NCBI GenBank assembly: GCA_963718105.1 | Contig: OY970352.1 | Span: 4,216,001 to 4,280,000, forward strand | DNA length: 64,000 bases | Source of the DNA: DASYKT01 sp963718105 | Lineage (GTDB): Bacteria; Acidobacteriota; Blastocatellia; Pyrinomonadales; Pyrinomonadaceae | Reading direction: 5' to 3' | Shown here: in pieces, positions 60,467 to 64,000 of the stretch | How positions within the stretch are numbered: position 1 is the stretch's first letter | Layout of the letters: every line of letters starts with the position of its first letter | Translations under genes and position numbers: made by a program | The notes under the pieces: model-generated | The model's input: the letters and a program-made list of their open reading frames with translations, nothing else | Databases searched by the model: none | What the model was told of the DNA's origin: nothing

Positions 60467-60940
60467 ATGAAGACCTTAATAAACGCCACGATTTTAATTT
60501 TTTTCTCCGGCATCATTTTGTTCGCACAGGAAAAACCGTCTATCGGTTCGCTCGGCTGGATGTCAGGTTGCTGGGAATTAAACGTCGCCCCGTCAAAGAT
60601 GACTATCGCCGAACAGTGGATGAAACCCGCCGGAGGGTCGATGATCGGAATGTCGCGCACGGTCAAAGGCGACAGCACACTGATGTTCGAATTCCTGCGG
60701 ATCGCGGAAAACGCGGACGGCATTTTCTATATCGCGCGTCCCTCGTCCGCAAAAGAAGAAACCCAATTCAAGCTGGTTAAATGGGGAAAGACCGAAGCGG
60801 CCTTCGAAAATCTGACCCACGATTTTCCGCAGCGCATCATCTACCGCTCCGATAAAGCGGACTCGCTCTTCGCGCGCATCGAAAGCGCCGACGGGAAAAA
60901 AGGAATGGATATTCCCATGACCCGGGCCCGCTGCGAATAA
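60467..60940 (+). CDS. Secreted DUF6265-like protein
   Basis: 157 residues. Signal peptide MKTLINATILIFFSGIILFA. SIGSLGWMSGCWELNVAPSK, EQWMKPAGGSMIGMSRTVKG, FEFLRIAENADGIFYIARPS and ENLTHDFPQRIIYRSD are the succession of motifs of DUF6265, a lipocalin-like beta-barrel of unknown function. GAGGAAA precedes the ATG. Probably periplasmic. Confidence 0.88.
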   Translation: MKTLINATILIFFSGIILFAQEKPSIGSLGWMSGCWELNVAPSKMTIAEQWMKPAGGSMIGMSRTVKGDSTLMFEFLRIAENADGIFYIARPSSAKEETQFKLVKWGKTEAAFENLTHDFPQRIIYRSDKADSLFARIESADGKKGMDIPMTRARCE

Positions 60941-60963
60941 CACCGATCGAAATATTTGCAGAA

Positions 60964-61077
60964 AGAACCACCTCGGAGTTAAAGCGAAACCCCTCCTTGG
61001 TAAGGAGAATTTTGATGAGACACGGCAAAAACAGCCCGCCTGACAAGAAAAGTTGCTTAAAAGTGCGGGGTGGTTCT
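60964..61077. repeat. 114-bp element closed by AGAACCACC / GGTGGTTCT
   Basis: A 9-bp perfect closing pair encloses the inner hairpin CTCCTTGGTAAGGAG (60993-61007). It lies between convergent DUF6265 and transglycosylase genes. A 66-codon frame beginning ATG 61015 has AAGGAG upstream, but its SD is the hairpin arm and its basic product resembles nothing. Treated as a palindromic repeat. Confidence 0.55.
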
Positions 61078-61094
61078 CTATTGAAAGCACTAAT

Positions 61095-61122
61095 AAAAAA
61101 ACGGCCAGCTTTTAACCGGCCG
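61095..61122 (-). terminator. Intrinsic terminator of the transglycosylase gene
   Basis: On the minus strand CGGCCGG, a 7-nt loop and CTGGCCG pair over 7 bp (one G-U), followed by seven T. It lies 45 nt past the stop codon. Confidence 0.8.
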
Positions 61123-61166
61123 CGAATGTCTAAGACTAGGAGGAGAAGAACTCGTAGGAATGTGTT

Positions 61167-61736
61167 TTATTGGCTTACCAGGCGCATCCTGCCGTCCGGC
61201 ATTTTCACGGCATAGATCGCCTTTTCATAAAGGCTTAACGGGGTAGATTCTTTCTTTTCCAGTTTGGCCAACATCGCGGAAGGAACTCGGGCGGCCATTC
61301 GCGGAGCGTTGGGGTTGCGGATCATTTCGTAACGGGCGCTGATGCGGCGCACATATTCACGGGTTTCGTTGTAAGGCGGGATCTGCCAGCCATACTTCAT
61401 CACGGCGCCCTCACCGGCATTGTAACCGGCCAGCGCCAGTGACATGTCGCCATTAAAAGTATCCAGCAGCCAGCGCATGTAGCGGACACCAGCATCGATG
61501 TTCTGCTGCGGGTCCCAAATATTTGTCACGCCAAAGCGCCGCGCCGTGCCGGGCATTAACTGCATATAGCCGCTGGCGCCTTTATAAGAAAGCGCGCGGG
61601 GTTTGAAAGACGATTCCTGGTGCATTTGCGCATAGATCAAAAGCGGGTCGATGCCGTAGCGCGCACAGGAAGCAACGATATAACTGTCGATCGTGCTGTC
61701 ACCGGTGGTAAAACCATGCATGGACTTTGCCGACAT
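61167..61736 (-). CDS. Lytic transglycosylase SLT domain (second part of a split gene)
   Basis: 189 residues from ATG 61736. SLT/MltE-type domain: IDPLLIYAQMHQESSFKPRA with catalytic Glu41, SYKGASGYMQLMPGTARRFG, NIWDPQQNIDAGVRYMRWLL and LALAGYNAGEGAVMKYG. Cleaves peptidoglycan with 1,6-anhydro formation. No signal peptide in this frame and no SD before the ATG. The overlapping upstream frame (61699-62070) supplies a signal peptide and linker, so a one-base shift near 61736-61760 has probably split one gene. Confidence 0.85.
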   Translation of the reverse strand: MSAKSMHGFTTGDSTIDSYIVASCARYGIDPLLIYAQMHQESSFKPRALSYKGASGYMQLMPGTARRFGVTNIWDPQQNIDAGVRYMRWLLDTFNGDMSLALAGYNAGEGAVMKYGWQIPPYNETREYVRRISARYEMIRNPNAPRMAARVPSAMLAKLEKKESTPLSLYEKAIYAVKMPDGRMRLVSQ

Positions 61737-62070
61737 TTGTGCCAGACGACATTTTGTTGGAAGATGAATTTCCCGTAGCGGATTTATAGACGTCCGCCAG
61801 CGCCAGCGAATCTTCTACCCGCGACGTTCTTTGCTGAACGGTCTTTTTCACCAGCGGGTTTGCGGCCGTTTTTGCTGCATCATTTTTTGCGGAAGATGTC
61901 TTTTTTGCGGAACCGCGGGTCTTAAGTGTAGGTTTAGCGGCGGGTTTAGCGGGGGAAATGACGGTGACCCCGCCCGAGCTGAAATTATCAAAAGAATAAT
62001 TTGCGCGCTGGGCCGCGGCGCAGATGCTCGAAAGTAGGACCAGTAATGAGATCGAGAAAACTTTTTTCAT
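61699..62070 (-). CDS. Signal peptide and linker of the split lytic transglycosylase
   Basis: 123 residues: signal peptide MKKVFSISLLVLLSSICAAA, then a Lys/Ala-rich linker (AKKTSSAKNDAAKTAANPLV) and a helical stretch (VEDSLALADVYKSATGNSSS). No catalytic residues of its own. Its last 12 codons overlap the SLT frame. If one A is removed from the AACAAAATG run, the reading passes directly into MSAKSMHGFTTGDSTIDSYI, giving a normal secreted enzyme. It could instead be a programmed shift or two coupled genes. Confidence 0.7.
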   Translation of the reverse strand: MKKVFSISLLVLLSSICAAAQRANYSFDNFSSGGVTVISPAKPAAKPTLKTRGSAKKTSSAKNDAAKTAANPLVKKTVQQRTSRVEDSLALADVYKSATGNSSSNKMSSGTNVGKVHAWFYHR

Positions 62071-62235
62071 TTGTATTCGCCTTAGGTTTTAATTTTGGGA
62101 AATTCAAACCGGCAAAAGTTCCGGCTAATGAATTGCATTGAGTTTGTAAAAACATTGACAGCGGCGGGGTTTTTCGGGGAATATTCTTTTCACAAATGTA
62201 GAAATAAATCTTTTACTTCCACGGAGGATTTACAT

Positions 62236-62886
62236 ATGAAAAGCGTAGGACTTCTCCTACTTACCCTGTCGTTTTCTTTCGCGCTTTCGGCGCAAACTGC
62301 TGTGCCGGGAAATTCGAGCGCGGAAAATTCCGCCAACACGGCCGAAACGGCAAAGACCGCCAAAAAACGCGGCCCGGTTTTTCGTGCTACGAAAGGCCAG
62401 GTCAAACAAGCTCAGGCAATTCTCAAAGAGCGCACTCTATATAGCGGTGAGCAAACCGGAAAACTCGACGATGCGACGCGCATCGGCCTGCAGAAATATC
62501 AATTGGCGGAAGATCTCAGGATCACCGGAACTTTGAACAGGGAAACGCTGGAAAAAATGAATGTTCCATTGACCGATTCCCAAAAAGGAGTTCCGAAACC
62601 GCCAAAACCGGAAACTGCTGCTTCAGATGGCGGCAAAAAGAAGCCGCCCATTTTCCGTGCTACCAAAGATCAGATACAGCTAGCGCAGGCCCTGCTCAAA
62701 GAGAAGGGTTTTTATAGCGGTGAAGCTAACGGTGAACTTAACGAAGATACCCGTGAAGGCTTAAGAAAGTATCAAGCTACGAATGATATTAAGGTAACCG
62801 GAACGCTTAACCGTGAGACACTCCAGAAAATGAGCATCCAATTAACAGAAAAGCAGAAAGTGTTACAACTTCCACAAAATTCTTAA
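62236..62886 (+). CDS. Secreted protein with two peptidoglycan-binding domains
   Basis: 216 residues from ATG 62236 (GGAGG 8 nt upstream). Signal peptide MKSVGLLLLTLSFSFALSAQ. Two PG_binding_1 units: KQAQAILKERTLYSGEQTGK..TLNRETLEKM and QLAQALLKEKGFYSGEANGE..TLNRETLQKM, about 90 residues apart and each preceded by PxFRATK. No catalytic domain. Probably wall-bound; adjacent and divergent to the transglycosylase. Confidence 0.92.
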   Translation: MKSVGLLLLTLSFSFALSAQTAVPGNSSAENSANTAETAKTAKKRGPVFRATKGQVKQAQAILKERTLYSGEQTGKLDDATRIGLQKYQLAEDLRITGTLNRETLEKMNVPLTDSQKGVPKPPKPETAASDGGKKKPPIFRATKDQIQLAQALLKEKGFYSGEANGELNEDTREGLRKYQATNDIKVTGTLNRETLQKMSIQLTEKQKVLQLPQNS

Positions 62887-62913
62887 ACAAAGTTTAACAC
62901 TGCCATAAATGAA

Positions 62914-63011
62914 TTGACAAATATAGAAGGTAAACATTACAGTATCAAGGCTTAGGTGTGTTCTTGAACCCTGGTCCGAAAAAGCCCGCGCCGGATCAGC
63001 GCGGCTTTTTT
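62914..63011 (+). ncRNA. Candidate small RNA ending in an intrinsic terminator
   Basis: TTGACA (62914-62919), an 18-nt spacer and TACAGT (62938-62943) resemble a promoter. About 65 bp further, AAAAAGCCCGCGC, loop, GCGCGGCTTTTTT (62979-63011) is a strong terminator. No ORF lies between. Alternatively the terminator simply ends the transcript from 62236-62886, 92 nt upstream, and the promoter is fortuitous. The terminator itself is certain. Confidence 0.45.
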
Positions 63012-63082
63012 GCTTTCAAAGGACTTTACCTATAAAGTCGAAAAAGTCTCGAAGTTACATGAAAGACAGTTATCGGTAAGCC

Positions 63083-63258
63083 ATTCGGCTTTACCTGGGA
63101 GCGCCGGCATCCTGCCGGCAAAGCGCGACTTGTTCGCGCTAAACTAAAGTAAAATAAAAGGCTTATTAGATCGCTGCGCGATCCTGCCGGCAAGATGCCG
63201 GCGCTCCCAGGTTTACTGCATCGTTCAATTTATCTGCTCTATTAATATGAGCAGTTTA
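63083..63258. repeat. About 180-bp palindromic repeat, copy 2
   Basis: Begins ATTCGGCTTTACCTGGGAGC. Arms GGGAGCGCCGGCATCCTGCC with its complement; inner GCGCGACTTGTTCGCGC and GATCGCTGCGCGATC; then TTTACTGCATCG and ATATGAGCA. Same block order as 56480. Where copy 1 has an A-T pair in GCGCAGGCAT, this one has C-G, on both arms. Lies 50 bp before the lipase gene. Confidence 0.88.
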
Positions 63259-63307
63259 TGTGCAAATCTTTGAAATTAAATTGTCAGCTTAAAAGGAAGG
63301 TCAAAAA

Positions 63308-64000
63308 ATGAGTAAATCTATCGGTGATAAAAATAACGGGGACGCGGGAGAAGATATTGCGATGACGCTGGCGGCGATCGCTTATGAAACGGGTTATGAC
63401 GCTATAACCAATCTGCTGAATGCTCATGCGCCGGATTGGGAATGTGTTTGGTGGCCGGATAAAGAGGTGAACGGAAATTATGCCTACATAGCCTATAACG
63501 GGGCACAATACATAGTGGCGATCCGGGGTTCGGTGCTCAGCTTTAGCTGGGCGACATTTCAGGACTGGTTCGAGCAGGATTTTAATGTCTTCGAACAGGT
63601 CGACTGGACCTACCCGTCCAGCTCCGCAAAACCCAGGATTTCGCTAGGCGCTTCCTACGGGCTGGCAGATCTTACCAGCATGGTCATGACCGACCCAGTA
63701 AAAAAGACGCAAACACACATGCTCGATTATTTGCTGGAAAATCTGACCAGCGACTTCGATTCGATCGGGGTGGTCGGGCACAGCTTAGGCGGCGGCCTGT
63801 CAACCGTCTTTGCTCCCTGGCTTTATTACCAGATCCAGTCGGCACAAAAGCCCATTCCCATTCTGTTTCCGGTGATGACCTTTGCCGCGCCGGCGGTCGG
63901 CAACCAGGCATTCGCCGATGCCTATGACGCGACTTTCGACGCTGCCTATCGTTTTTATAATATTATCGACATCGTGCCGATGGCTTCGGCCACTATTGGC
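63308..64000 (+). CDS. Class 3 lipase-like alpha/beta hydrolase, 3' end outside window
   Basis: 231 codons open to the right edge from ATG 63308 (AAGGAAGG about 10 nt upstream). Starts MSKSIGDKNNGDAGEDIAMT, without signal peptide. Lipase_3 features: YIAYNGAQYIVAIRGSVLSF, the nucleophile elbow GVVGHSLGGGLSTVFAPW with Ser in GHSLG, VMTFAAPAVGNQAFADAY, and AYRFYNIIDIVPMA, holding the catalytic Asp. The His should lie beyond the window. Probably a lipase or esterase; export route unclear. Confidence 0.85.
   Translation, partial: MSKSIGDKNNGDAGEDIAMTLAAIAYETGYDAITNLLNAHAPDWECVWWPDKEVNGNYAYIAYNGAQYIVAIRGSVLSFSWATFQDWFEQDFNVFEQVDWTYPSSSAKPRISLGASYGLADLTSMVMTDPVKKTQTHMLDYLLENLTSDFDSIGVVGHSLGGGLSTVFAPWLYYQIQSAQKPIPILFPVMTFAAPAVGNQAFADAYDATFDAAYRFYNIIDIVPMASATIG

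Noticed and set aside
60997..61215. Small basic ORF from ATG 61015 with AAGGAG upstream
   Set aside because: The SD is an arm of the hairpin CTCCTTGGTAAGGAG, the frame runs over the terminator and into the 3' end of the transglycosylase gene, and the product resembles no protein.

Overview
The window looks like a chromosomal segment from a didermic, moderately GC-rich bacterium. My best guess is Acidobacteriota, close to Blastocatellia. Reasons: a proteobacterial-type YidC with a periplasmic domain, many Sec-dependent secreted peptidases and NTF2-like proteins, a stand-alone OmpR-type winged-helix regulator, and intergenic space full of palindromic repeats. The phylum is an inference; no rRNA gene is present to test it. 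No tRNA, rRNA, CRISPR array, intact insertion sequence or prophage was seen.

Left end (1-11 kb): the minus-strand ribosome/membrane-insertion operon rpmH-rnpA-yidD-yidC-jag (jag runs off the left edge). Here rpmH lies wholly inside rnpA in another frame. A two-domain M16 peptidase and purN follow, then an accessory patch (YefM-YoeB toxin-antitoxin with its TGTACA operator and two unknown genes), then purM and an arylamine N-acetyltransferase. The accessory patch sits between purN and purM.

11-25 kb: a GH25 muramidase without a signal peptide, a DUF445 membrane protein, a DUF2807 protein, a HIT protein and small secreted proteins. Next comes a minus-strand export operon (Wzm-like permease, Wzt-like ATPase with C-terminal domain, GT4, GT2) facing a divergent GT4 gene, and then two secreted proteins, one a compact subtilase.

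26-32 kb: replication region, with a winged-helix regulator, dnaN, dnaA, and clusters of DnaA-box-like 9-mers on both sides of dnaA beside an AT-rich stretch (probable oriC). Upstream is a secreted matrixin-like metalloprotease with five 46-residue FG-GAP-like repeats.

32-49 kb: rlmN (its 3' end supplied by a repeat element), a DsbD-alpha-like protein, a gluzincin/TPR protein, pgeF and acpS with overlapping 5' ends, an NTF2-like protein, an Nfu protein, a frameshifted membrane gene and topA. Then comes an AT-rich SIR2-TPR gene whose ribosome-binding site lies in a perfect hairpin. This is the best candidate for an undescribed defence gene here. An M28 peptidase, riboflavin synthase, a KirBac channel and a lipoprotein follow.

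49-64 kb: a 1248-residue single-chain oxidoreductase resembling NfnB fused to NfnA, a Wzz/BY-kinase, an rfbB-rfbD operon with a zinc-ribbon/PH protein, an AraC regulator, a lytic transglycosylase split over two frames, a peptidoglycan-binding protein, and a class 3 lipase cut by the right edge.

The export operon, the Wzz/BY-kinase and the dTDP-rhamnose genes together point to a surface polysaccharide. Repeat families are conspicuous. One 75-83 bp hairpin occurs three times, each time between the 3' ends of convergent genes and with a compensatory base-pair change. A second, about 180 bp, occurs twice.
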